From positions 12,629,501 through 12,693,500 of the forward strand of contig JASXTE010000013.1 of the NCBI GenBank assembly GCA_030280995.1: a stretch of 64,000 nucleotides of DNA, in the 5' to 3' direction. How positions within the stretch are numbered: position 1 is the first letter of the stretch; each line of letters begins with the position of its first letter. Of this stretch, positions 9,681 to 19,680 are shown piece after piece. The notes beneath the pieces were generated by a model that worked only from the letters and a program-made list of their open reading frames with translations, had not been told where the DNA came from and did no database searches. This DNA is from Hemileia vastatrix (taxonomy: Eukaryota; Basidiomycota; Pucciniomycetes; Pucciniales; Zaghouaniaceae). The position numbers and the translations under genes were made by a program.

Positions 9681-10765
9681 TTTTTTGACTTCGAACTAGT
9701 ACCTTCTCTTTCCTTCAACTTTACACAGTCTTCCAACTTGTGCTTACCCCCACAATACATACATAACCCATTATCTGCTCTTCTCTTCCTCTCAGCTTCT
9801 TTAAGTTCCCCTTTAGGATCCAGTACTTTGCTGATATCGCCTGGGGTTGAGCCTTTTGGTCGAGGTTTATCCTTTCCCTTATTGGGTTTGGATTGAGTCG
9901 AGGAGGATTGATTTGGTCGTGGGTGTGAAGAAGGTCCCGATTTAAAATTTAGGCCTTGAGATTTGTTGGCATATTGACGATGTTGAAGTCGTCCTTGATA
10001 AACGCCGTCAAGTTTGAGGTTTCGATCCATTAAATCCGTTAAAGTAGTCATCTTCTGACCGTGAAGATTTAATTGATCCAGAATCCTCGAAGGAAGTCCT
10101 TTCTTGAAATGATACTTAAGGGCAGCATCATTCCAACCTACTCGAGTTTGAAGTGCTCTGAAGTTCGAAATATATTCAGAGGCTTTACCATTATCACTCA
10201 TGCAAAGAAAATCAAGTTCAATTTCTGCGTTGTCCGTTTCATTAGGGTCCCCAAACAACGTAAAAAGTTGGTCTTCGAACTTTTCCCAATTATTGATAAG
10301 TAAGTGGGTTTCTGTCGAAGAAAGCATGAGTAGATAAGGTTCGAACCATCTTGCTGCTTTCCCGGCTAGGAATGAAGAAGCGTAAACAACCTTTGATCGG
10401 TCGCTGTTAAAGGTTCGAGGGTCATTATGGAACAGTAGCTTGCAGGTTTGCAAGAAGGGTTGCAATCTGTCGGGGTGATCTCTGTCGAATTTGTCAGGAG
10501 ATTTCATAGAAGGAGTTTTGAACTTAGATCCCTCTGAAGACGTTGGATTTGAAAGGGTTTTCATAAAAAGTCTCATGAAATCTTCCAGAGAGTTAGATGG
10601 TCCCGGTTCTGAGGATTGGCCAGAAGGGTGATTGGCAGGGGCGGATGGTGCCTCATGCATTGTATCCTCTCCTTCTTCTTCATCACTAGAATCCTCAAAA
10701 TCTTGTGGAATGTCTTCTACAGATTGAACTGAATGTTGCCGTTCCCTAAGGTCGAGTGGTTCCAA
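9677..10765 (-). CDS. gag: A1 gag: capsid domain plus CCHC zinc knuckle
   Basis: Contains a Retrotrans_gag-type capsid core (KAARWFEPYL..., SEYISNFRALQ..., KKGLPSRILDQL) in the middle. A basic linker follows, then one zinc knuckle CMYCGGKHKLEDC (CX2CX3HX4C) near the C-terminus. The listed start is a TTG. The frame stays open upstream to about 10866 through an Arg-rich stretch (TTRARARGRPTATRS) but has no ATG before a stop, so the true initiation is unclear: a spliced leader or a non-AUG start are options. The end overlaps the frameshift site. Confidence 0.92.
   Translation of the reverse strand: MEPLDLRERQHSVQSVEDIPQDFEDSSDEEEGEDTMHEAPSAPANHPSGQSSEPGPSNSLEDFMRLFMKTLSNPTSSEGSKFKTPSMKSPDKFDRDHPDRLQPFLQTCKLLFHNDPRTFNSDRSKVVYASSFLAGKAARWFEPYLLMLSSTETHLLINNWEKFEDQLFTLFGDPNETDNAEIELDFLCMSDNGKASEYISNFRALQTRVGWNDAALKYHFKKGLPSRILDQLNLHGQKMTTLTDLMDRNLKLDGVYQGRLQHRQYANKSQGLNFKSGPSSHPRPNQSSSTQSKPNKGKDKPRPKGSTPGDISKVLDPKGELKEAERKRRADNGLCMYCGGKHKLEDCVKLKEREGTSSKSKN
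9680..9686 (-). promoter_or_regulatory. -1 ribosomal frameshift site (A AAA AAC) at the gag-pol junction
   Basis: In the gag frame the codons read TCA AAA AAC TAG. The heptamer A-AAA-AAC fits X-XXY-YYZ exactly and lies directly before the gag stop. Slipping one base back leads to CTA GTA GAT... and into the pol frame without a stop. The site is identical in A2 (59634-59640). A downstream pseudoknot was not assessed. Confidence 0.82.
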
Positions 10766-10920
10766 AGAGTGAGTGCGAGAAACAGACCTTGTGGCTGTTG
10801 GCCTGCCTCTAGCGCGAGCTCTAGTAGTAGCGCCTGTAGGAGGAGTGCGTTGAACAGGTGCTATTTAAAATTTTAGAAGCACCTAAAAAGACATAGTAGT
10901 GCAAAGAATGAGAACTATGG

Positions 10921-10934
10921 AGAATTAAATTATA
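10921..10934 (-). promoter_or_regulatory. A1 primer-binding site, self-priming type
   Basis: One base from the 5' LTR, the plus strand reads AGAATTAAATTATA. Its reverse complement occurs in the LTR at 11262-11275. In the minus-strand RNA these two segments pair over 14 nt without a mismatch. The LTR segment starts about 36 nt after a TATAAAA box, at the expected RNA 5' end. No TGG-starting tRNA-type site is present. This is the arrangement known from Tf1 of fission yeast. Confidence 0.75.
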
Positions 10935-10935
10935 C

Positions 10936-11672
10936 TGTCACCAGACGACCTACGCACAAGGTTGAGGATGTTCCTGTAAGTGAGATGAGGGATTTTAGAA
11001 ACTTCTTCGAAGCACAGAGGAATGATTCGAGGAAATGATTCGAAGGTCACTCGAAGTAATAGCTATAGGTTCGAGGTTCGATTGAGCAGAATTATAAACT
11101 AGTTCCAAGGTAATAATAATTCTTAAAATCTCACGAAGGGTTGGAAACTCAATAATCAAAGATTTAGGATTTAGGAATGAATATTGAGAAGGTAAAAGAA
11201 AGATACAATAACAATGATTTAAATTTTTAAGGATTTACCACTATTAATGTAAATACGATATTATAATTTAATTCTAAGGAATATCGAACCAAATACCCAA
11301 CTTCTTTTATATCCTTTGTTCCTCCTCGCATTGACCTCCCTTCTATCGCAGCATTCCCATTCCATTGACCATTACTAACATACACTTAGACCCTCTTAAT
11401 TAATTAACAACTTTAATGGAAAAAAACTACTACTATACTATTTTGTTGATCCTAGCACTGTGCGTCGCTTATTGAAAAGGACTAAGGTACCCTATTGGGA
11501 GATTGACTAATTTAGATTTAGAGTTTAGGCTAGCGCAGTTAAATAGCAGTACACAAAGGAAAATCGCAGTTGCTATGGAGAATTGCTTTCTGCGCTTCGA
11601 GTATAGATTTAGGACTCAATATTATTGATTTATTGAGTTAATTTCGCTTCGAGTGTCACGTGGCGCGTGACA
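10936..11672 (-). repeat. A1 5' LTR with promoter
   Basis: 737 bp. The minus strand carries a TATAAAA box (plus 11305-11311). The predicted transcription start is about 36 nt further on, at the 14-nt block 11262-11275. Terminus TGTCACGCGCCACGTGACA (minus) is a near-perfect palindrome. Followed on the right by the ACTTT duplication. Confidence 0.93.
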
Positions 11673-11903
11673 ACTTTGTAGTAGTAAATGGCTCAGCATT
11701 ATTGTTAAGAGCCAGGGTGTTACACACCACTTGAAACCATCAACAAAACTCACACTTCTTGTGAGGACCTTGAGATGCAGTACTCTCCACACAAAATAAG
11801 TCGATGGCCACATAGGCTGTACAGGAAGTCTTGAATTGCCAAGTGGGAAGCCCCCCATCAGCTCGAGGGTGAGGAGGAGTAGGGGTCGGATTGGTATATT
11901 CAG
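11673..11903 (-). pseudogene. A3 accessory gene: 5' part of exon 1 with the cysteine cluster, decayed
   Basis: Minus strand, starting at a CTG (11903) where A1/A2 have ATG. With one early frameshift it reads TPTPPHPRADGG, then C, FCVESTASQGPHKKCEFC and a stop where A1 has R55. This is clearly the same protein as A1/A2 (TPTPPHPKADGG...FCVESTATRGPRQKCEFC). It runs to TTTK at the ACTTT duplication and continues at 3252 beyond A1. It is a third, much older relative of the accessory gene. Confidence 0.88.
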
Positions 11904-12008
11904 GTATTAAAATTAAAAACAGATGAAGTTGAAAAAATAAGAAAAAAATAGAAGGAGATGATAGTAGAAGTTTATGTAATAAAGCATTCCCACGCTCAAT
12001 GGAGCCTG

Positions 12009-12027
12009 CCTTTTATACCCGGGCATC
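12009..12027 (-). promoter_or_regulatory. A3 accessory-gene TATA block
   Basis: Minus strand GATGCCCGGGTATAAAAGG directly next to the A3 LTR. It is the same 15-bp block as beside the A1 and A2 3' LTRs although the LTRs themselves have diverged strongly. Confidence 0.75.
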
Positions 12028-12819
12028 TGTCACACATTGTGTGACACTCAAAGCAAATGTACCTCAACTACCCCATTATTCAAGCTCTAACTCCACTAGT
12101 GATGACCAAAAACTGACTGTGGCAAGATTACATTCCAAGGTGTTCTTGAATTAGATGTGCCATTCAAACTTTAAAATTATCCTAAAATTAAAAGACACTT
12201 ATACTTATTAAACATAATCAATCTACGTGCAGTCTAGCACTAATGTCAAGGCAATATTCAAAAGAGGGTAATTGTGGGTCTGAGGTTAATTAGAAGGTCT
12301 GTGAAATAGGAGCAGGAAAGGAGTTTTATAAGGTTAGATGATTGGTAACTGGGAAATCTGGTGAATTAAATGGGTCGGTGAGTAATATGGTGGCTGGTTG
12401 GCTAATGGTCAGTGCAAGGAGGAATAGAATATTTAAAGGGGGGTTCTTTGGTTTGACATTCTTTAAAATTAAATTATAAAATATATTTGTGATAGTAGTA
12501 AAATTCTTGTTAGGCTATTGATATATTTGTTCTTTTCTTTCATAAATAATCAAATTCCATTAAATCCTAAATACTTAACTTTCCCTTTGATTATTAAGTT
12601 GCAACCCTTTATGAGATTTCCCACAATAGTTAGTACCCTGACCTTATACATTAATTATTCCTCAAAGATTATTTTGAACCATTCTTAGTTACTCAGTTCT
12701 ATCTTTGAATCACTTCCTTAAAGTAATCCTCTGTGTTTCAAAGTTGTAATTTCCCTCATCCTTTTATTTCAATTACTTTGGGATCATCCTTGACCTTGTG
12801 CATAGGTTCTCCAGTGACA
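12028..12819 (+). repeat. A3 3' LTR
   Basis: 792 bp, bounded by TGTCACACATTGTG... on the left and ...CCAGTGACA on the right. The right end matches the reverse complement of the A1 LTR start (ACCTTGTGCATAGG against ACCTTGTGCGTAGG). A3 gag-pol would be on the plus strand to the left of its accessory gene, but none of it remains in the window. Its 5' LTR is not seen. Confidence 0.8.
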
Positions 12820-12876
12820 AAAAGTTATTATTTCATTGTTCATTTAAATAAATAATAAATAATGAATAATGAATAA

Positions 12877-13616
12877 TAAAAATAAAAATAAAAATAAAAA
12901 TAAAAATAAAAATAAAAATAAAAATAAAAATAAAAATAAAAATAAAAATAAAAATAAAAATAAAAATAAAAATAAAAATAAAAATAAAAATAAAAATAAA
13001 AATAAAAATAAAAATAAAAATAAAAATAAAAATAAAAATAAAAATAAAAATAAAAATAAAAATAAAAATAAAAATAAAAATAAAAATAAAAATAAAAATA
13101 AAAATAAAAATAAAAATAAAAATAAAAATAAAAATAAAAATAAAAATAAAAATAAAAATAAAAATAAAAATAAAAATAAAAATAAAAATAAAAATAAAAA
13201 TAAAAATAAAAATAAAAATAAAAATAAAAATAAAAATAAAAATAAAAATAAAAATAAAAATAAAAATAAAAATAAAAATAAAAATAAAAATAAAAATAAA
13301 AATAAAAATAAAAATAAAAATAAAAATAAAAATAAAAATAAAAATAAAAATAAAAATAAAAATAAAAATAAAAATAAAAATAAAAATAAAAATAAAAATA
13401 AAAATAAAAATAAAAATAAAAATAAAAATAAAAATAAAAATAAAAATAAAAATAAAAATAAAAATAAAAATAAAAATAAAAATAAAAATAAAAATAAAAA
13501 TAAAAATAAAAATAAAAATAAAAATAAAAATAAAAATAAAAATAAAAATAAAAATAAAAATAAAAATAAAAATAAAAATAAAAATAAAAATAAAAATAAA
13601 AATAAAAATAAAAATA
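12877..13616. repeat. Perfect hexanucleotide microsatellite (TAAAAA)n, about 123 copies
   Basis: 740 bp of uninterrupted period-6 repeat TAAAAA, followed by about 50 bp of decayed repeat with an AAAATT period. It gives meaningless long frames (Asn-Lys on plus, Tyr-Phe on minus). It lies between the A3 LTR and the 3' end of the host gene. Confidence 0.98.
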
Positions 13617-13915
13617 CAAATAAAAATTAAAATACAAATTAAAATTAAAATTAAAATTAAAATAAACTAAATAAGTAATGTTCATTAAATGAAACAAAAT
13701 AATTTTTTTTACCAGCCAAGATGGAGATGATTTTGAAAGGAAAATCACAATACTTATACTCTGCAAATCCAAAAAACAATCAACTGTGTTCCCATGAAAT
13801 ATTGTCCTTGTATTCTAGTGAACATTGATGATCAATCCTTAAAAAAAACTTTAAACCCTAACTCTCAACCCCACTCCATAGAACTAAAATATAGTAATAA
13901 AATTTACAAATAATT

Positions 13916-13956
<41 letters not shown>

Positions 13957-14381
13957 AATGGAGATGAAATGTTTCTTTAAAACAAATACTTTTTCTTCCT
14001 ATAAAGGCTTTAAAATATAAACATCAAAAAGGAAACCTATAAATAAATTAAGTAAATAAGGCCTTCTTTCACACCGCTTCAAAATACCAGCATAGAACTC
14101 TACTATACATGAGGTAAGCAACATTTTTTTGAAAATCGCAAATGTGCACAATATGAAAAATGCCTTTTCCATCCTTCTTTTTTTTCTTTTCTCTAACTAA
14201 TAAACATTTCCAGATATTAAGTGATTCCTAACTCGCCAAATATATACCCTATATAGAAGTTTTAAATCTACTTAAACTTTCTTTTCTTCTATGTTTTTTT
14301 TTTTATTTTTTTATTTTTCATTTTTTTCATTCATTTATTTTTTTGATAGACTTACTAATAAGAAATTCATTTTTATTTTAT
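13617..14381. other. Intergenic, 3' side of host gene, with poly-A tract
   Basis: No gene seen. A run of 35 A lies at 13920-13954. T-rich stretches near 14290-14345 lie downstream of the host gene stop. An old poly-A-tailed insertion is possible but no body sequence is recognisable. Confidence 0.5.
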
Positions 14382-17300
14382 TTATAGTTCCTCATCACTA
14401 TCCAACTCAACGACGACCTCTTTACTCCAAATCTCAATTAGAGCTTCAATATCTTCTCTCGGAAACTTGACTTCACGATAAAACGTTTCCTCTCCACCTG
14501 CAGCTACCCAATCTATCCTTACTAATCCAGATGCAGTTCCACTAGCAAGTAAACATGCACGATTCACTGCCTTTGACCAACTTAAACAGTGAATAGCAGT
14601 CAGATCAGGCCAAACTCCTACTGCACTGTTATATTGTTGTCCTGGGGGTGGGGAAGCTGTCTCCAACTTTTTAAAACCTTGGTATTTGCGAGTAGATCTT
14701 AAATTGCTTGGCTTTACTTTACTAAACTGGGCGTCTTCTTCACTTTCATCAACTATGTCGGGGAAGTAGTGATTTTGATTTTGAGGGTCCTTCCCTCTTT
14801 CTTGTTTCACAGAATTGTCTTTTTTAGAATTAATTCTTGCAAGCAATGTTGCATCATTGGACCTTTGCTAAAGTGAATAAAAATGTTTGCCATACCAATC
14901 ATAATACAAAATGAAAACGTTCAACATGTTTTAAGAAACCACCAAAAATGACTAGCGATCAGTATGTGACAATTCTGTCGGGAAATTTTACCTTTGTACT
15001 TACCTGGGGTTTAATATTATCTAACATTCTCAATTCACCCGTTAACCGGTTGTAATCCATTCGGTATATTGGTGTAATAAAACAAGACTGGAAAATCACA
15101 ACTTTTTAAGCGTTCGAACTATAGAAAGAGATGGATTTCAAGCAAGACGAGAAATCCTCCTTACCGCTTTACTTCTATACTGTAGCGGTCTGACCATTGA
15201 CGCTATACCACAAACTCCATCAGCTGCTGCATACGCAACAAATGAATGCAAATCAGATGTGGCAACTTGCTAAATGCGCCAAAATCCCAATCGATTAACA
15301 TGAGGAGTCATTATCAGGCTAGTTTACTATTGAGATCATAACAAATTCACCATACCCATATATGTCCCAGTTGAATTTGAATTTTTTTAGATACGCTCAA
15401 TTCACGAGGCCTAACACCCAGAAATTTTATACTACCATCAGCATCTGTGAAAATGAGAGCGCCCATACATGAAGAAAATGTCATTGATGGAATTTCGCCT
15501 AAGGTTGATTATAATGAATCAGACTCAATCGAATGAATCAAAGACCATGATACCTGTGAATAGTCCTTACCACGTTCATGCAATAGAACCCCACCATTGC
15601 CTAAATCTTCTGTGTCAGTTAAGCACAAACTTCCATCATATCCAGTGGAAGCTAGAAAAACCGGGTCTTCATCTAATTGAGGCTCAGCATGACTATCCAC
15701 TGGCGGTTGTCTTATCCAAGATACTGATGTGATTGGTGCAGCATGCGTTTGGATATAATGAGTGGGCATTACAGCAGTCACATCACCAGACTTGCTTTTC
15801 GGTGAATGCTCACTAGATAGTGAATTGAGCTGTGCATTTTGAAGAGCTTCCCCAACATGCCAAATAACAATATATCCTAGTGGCGAAAAAAAAAAAAAAA
15901 AATCAGTGGGCTCTTGGTAATATTATACTCAAAAAAAAAAAAATCCTTGGATTCAAACCATTTGAACAGCCCCCACCGATCAGTTCATGGTTGGCCCAAT
16001 CGAGGGATAAACAGATTGTCTCCGGTAGCAACAGTCTAACTTTCGGAATTAAGTCCACTTTGCGCAAAAACAAATCTTTTAGATTGTGTATGAGAAAGGA
16101 GATATGAAACTTACGGGCAATGATATCAGAATCCGCCTCTAGGGGCGAAGGGCTTGGGTGATTTTCTTTCATCATATTTTTAAGACCTGATGGATAAGGG
16201 ATAGCGTAAAGACCTGTGGAACCATCCACCAGGGCCACAGCAAGTATACCAAGAGTGCTAGTTGAATCAGACGGCTGAGAGTTCTCACTAGATCTTGGAG
16301 TGTTGAGATTAAAATTCTCCGTGAACTAAAAACAGAAGGATGTTTCAATGATTCCACTAGATTGATCAAATCAATATTAGGTTGCAAAAAAAAATCATGT
16401 AGAGCCAATGCACCATCTTATCATCACTGGAAAAAAAACCACCCTTGGGACACCAACGAACCACAGTAGCTTGACTGGGCAAAGCGAGAATCATTTCAAG
16501 TGTTGCATTGTTTGCTGGGCAGCTACGAATGGTCGACCCAGTATTCTTCCTTCTGCCATGAGTAGCGCGAGCAGTGTTAGGAGTTCCAAGAACTATTCCA
16601 TCAAGATCTTTAGCAGATCTTGTGTCTCTTATCAAGTCGCGAGGCCCTGCCGGAATAGCCCAAATCTGCACTTGTCCTTTGGGAAACTTGGAAGAATCAA
16701 AATTGTCGGGGGACCAACTAAGATTAGGATCGCCTGAAATTGTAGATAAAGCCAAATATTCTTTCCCAGCACAGGTCTCAATCAGCTTGAAATAATTTGA
16801 ATTTCTTTTAGTTGTTGGTGGAAGGATACAATCTGGTGGTGGTGCAAAGTCAATGGACCAGACAGGGCCTCCAGCATTGAAGATATGACCTGGCTTTCCT
16901 GGAATAAATGCATCTAGCTTGCATGAGCAAGGAATAAGACAGATAAAACAAAAGTAATAGCTCCATCAATGTTGGGTGACTGAAAGGATGAACTGGCCAG
17001 CCACTGACCTAAACGAGTCGAAGAGAATCTTTTGAAACTCCATTTCTCTTGTGGGTGGTGCGCCTGTTGATCTTCATCGGAATTCAACAAGCCCACAAAA
17101 CATTCAACAGCCCCTTCCTTGGTGAAAGGGGAGGGAGGAACAGCGGATGCTGATGGCAGTCTGGATTGAAGCTCTGGAAGGACAGGCGTTGGCTGTTTTG
17201 GAACAGGGAGATGGGCTTTGAAGTCATTAGGAGACAAAAGTGAGAAGTCATCCACAGAGACAGCCAGCGATTCAAACCAGCCACCCCATCGTTCTCGTTC

Positions 17301-17687
17301 TCCATCGGGGCCCCACTTTCCTTTGAACCAGCCCAAATCATGGACAAACTGCATGCGTGGCGAAATAGGAAATTTTGCTTCGACGGTCTGCAGCCTCTTT
17401 CTGGCAGTGCAGTTGATCTTTGACAAGGAACGCTTGATCTGCCAACCCGATCCCGGTTCATCAAGCAATGGCAAGTAGACAGGATGATTGTACCCTGTGG
17501 GCTCCCACAATGGGCCATACGGCTTTAGATAGCTTGGATGAGATCTGTTACCGGGTTCGTCGGGTAGTAGACGGGGCTCAATGGGAGGGCCAGGATACGG
17601 GTGGAGGTTGGCTCGGGATGGACAGGGAGCAAAGACAGGGATGAGACTTGTACGCTGCTCAGCAGATGTCTGGATGGGCGTTAACAT
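14382..17687 (-). CDS. WD40-type protein, probable TFIIIC subunit (TFC6/GTF3C2-like), nine exons
   Basis: The only host gene in the window. A phase-consistent model is: 17687-17009, 16898-16414, 16325-16115, 16057-15959 (or from 16075), 15876-15571, 15498-15356, 15269-15165, 15087-15004, 14867-14382. It gives about 865 residues with no stop, and all introns are GT-AG. WD40-like blades are visible: GGPVWSIDFAPP, GQVQIWAIP, TVVRWCPKGG, LAVALVDGSTGLYAIP, ICLSLDWANHELIGGGCSNGYIVIW, ITSVSWI...FLASTGYDGSLCLTD, then IHCLSWSKAVNRACLLASGTASGLVRIDW near the C-terminus. Propeller architecture with an N-terminal extension and acidic end (ELDSDEEL) fits the second-largest TFIIIC subunit, which helps recruit RNA polymerase III. 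That name is from pattern memory; another WD40 family is possible. Confidence 0.88.
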
Positions 17688-19029
17688 GTTGGCAAGCCTC
17701 AGGAGCGTGCAAGATAAAATCCCCCAACAGTCTTAACTTGTAACTGTTTAAGAAGTTCCAAAACATGAAGACATCCAAATCCAAATCTCTATACAATCGA
17801 AAGAATCATCTATCCTCAGCCCTTGAGTGCGTTTCTCTCTAATTTCATCGCCCAGTTGGCCACTATTTTGATCCTACTGATATACAAAATTGGCCTCTCA
17901 ACACTTTCTTCCTTTTCTTCTTTTTAATACTTTCAACTTCCACTTTTAATGGGGGTTGAACCAAACCACACTAGCCCCAACACTGGTCGACTTCACTCAA
18001 ATCCACACTTTCTCAACTAAGAGTGCTGGTTTCACAATGAACTAACTCACTAGAAATCCTCTCATCCCGCTGGCACACTTTTCCTTTCACTCGCTCATCT
18101 GTTACTTTGTCCATCTTACTTCAATTTTATGTCTAAACAGCTCATTAGATTCAGAATCATCAAATTAATCTTTCTATATCATGAAAACATGATTGTGGCT
18201 AAAAAATTTGAGTGGGATTTGACACTTATTACTGAAAAACAAATGTTAAATTAAAATGGATATAAATTTGTCCATTCCACTTTGATTTTATATCTGAGTG
18301 GCTCATCTGATTCACAATCATTATATCAATTTTCTATATCTTGAAAACGTTATTATAGTTAGAAATTTGAATGAAACATCTATGAGTAAAGTGTTTTATG
18401 GGTTCAATATGTTGTGAAAAAAAGAAAAAAAAAGAAAAAAAAAGAAAAATTGATTTGGAGGTCAGAATTGATGCCCATTTTTTGAAATAAGTAAGCTTAC
18501 TTGAAAAATTTTAAGTGCTGATTTGGTTTGAAATTCCTACTTAACTTAAATGCTGATTTACCAGAACTGATACCCCCCAATTTTGAAATTCTCAGAAATA
18601 CAAATTTTTCCCTTCATTTGAGATTGAATGATGGGATTTGAGTAAAAGATGTTGGTATGTTAAAACCAAGCTGGTGAAAAAAAAAATGTTTGAAATTCAT
18701 GTAAACTAAAAGGGAAAAAATTACTTGCAAAGAGATAAGGAAGTAAAAATAAAAATAAGAAAGTGATATTAGGGGGTGTCAAACATGACCATATATGCCT
18801 GGCGGAATTCAGCCTCAAAACACCATTCCAAGATGACATCATAAATGGCAGACTTGGGGTTAGACATGGTAAAAATTTGGTCCAATACTTCCTATTTTTG
18901 CACCATAATCCCAGCCACAATTCAGCCCACCAATACACACATTCCTGCAATCCACTGCACATCAGACCCCTTTGCCCCCAACCCCACATCATCCTGGACT
19001 CTGGCTAAAATTTATATATTTATCATCAC
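17688..19029. other. Upstream region of host gene; no further gene seen
   Basis: AT-rich. The first few hundred bases upstream of the host ATG should hold its promoter; no clear box stands out. Short ORFs near 18660-19057 on both strands overlap each other and show no family motif. A (AAAAAAAGAA)-like run lies near 18418-18448. Confidence 0.45.
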
Positions 19030-19680
19030 TGTAAGTTTTTCTGTTGTGGCATTTTGATGATTAGTAAAGCACTAAGAACTATATTAGGATGATTAGGGAT
19101 GAATATTTTAAGATTAGAAAGGCCAATCTAGTTTTATATAATTTTTATTTGAAAGAATGGATGGTTTTAAGTTGTTAAAATGAATAAATTTAAGAGTCAA
19201 GATAAAAAAATTTAATGGTCAAGAAATGCAAGTATAGGCTTTAAAGTGCATGGAAATGAAAGAAAGAAGTATCAGGAACCTTTGTAAATTTTTTGGGAAT
19301 ATTAAATATTTTTCTTCTATTTTTAATATTTTTATAAAGTATTTTTGATTATTTTTATTTACTTGACTTTAATAATTTTTAATTATATGAATAAAGCTTC
19401 ACAGACTACAAAAATTAGTTGGGAACATAGAGGAGTATTAGCTCTATCATCTGTAATTTTTCTAGATTTTTGTAAAGGTTTAAATGTTCTATTTGAGTCA
19501 AGAAGTTTTATAAAGCTCAGGAATGCTCCAGACAAGCTCCATACAAACTCTGGGATGCTCTGGGCAGGGAAAATAGGGCATGTGACCTAACTATGCATAT
19601 AAAGCTGTAGACTCAAAACTAGATTAGACATCATACTATCTAACAATCTATCATTAACAACCACAACAAGGCATAATAAG
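19030..19680 (+). repeat. Element E 5' LTR, left part
   Basis: Starts TGTAAG at about 19030. It includes a TATAAAG box (near 19597) and is interrupted by a solo LTR at 19681 and by element B at 20898. The 3' end of this LTR resumes at 31965-32368. The start is inferred by weak alignment with the E2 LTR (62333-63190) and is uncertain. Confidence 0.45.

Larger units (their letters stand above)
3253..11672 (-). mobile_element. A1: complete Ty3/Gypsy chromovirus with an antisense accessory gene
   Basis: 8,420 bp, flanked by a perfect ACTTT duplication (3248-3252, 11673-11677). Two 737-bp LTRs begin TGTCACC and end GTGACA. Order on the minus strand: 5' LTR (10936-11672), self-priming site, gag, pol joined by a -1 frameshift, low-complexity spacer, accessory gene on the opposite strand, 3' LTR (3253-3989). 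The LTRs differ at roughly 15 sites, mostly transitions and often at CpG, so the insertion is fairly young. It sits inside the accessory gene of the older related element A3. A2 is a second full copy of the same family. Confidence 0.95.

Noticed and set aside
12877..13616. CRISPR-like array
   Set aside because: Simple hexamer repeat without spacers in a eukaryotic context.
12840..13772. Long Asn-Lys and Tyr-Phe open frames on both strands
   Set aside because: They are translations of the TAAAAA microsatellite.
13920..13954. Poly-A tail of a LINE/SINE insertion
   Set aside because: No body sequence or flanking duplication could be recognised beside it.
18660..19057. Overlapping ORFs on both strands
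   Set aside because: No recognisable domain, no intron signals, no conserved copy in the window.
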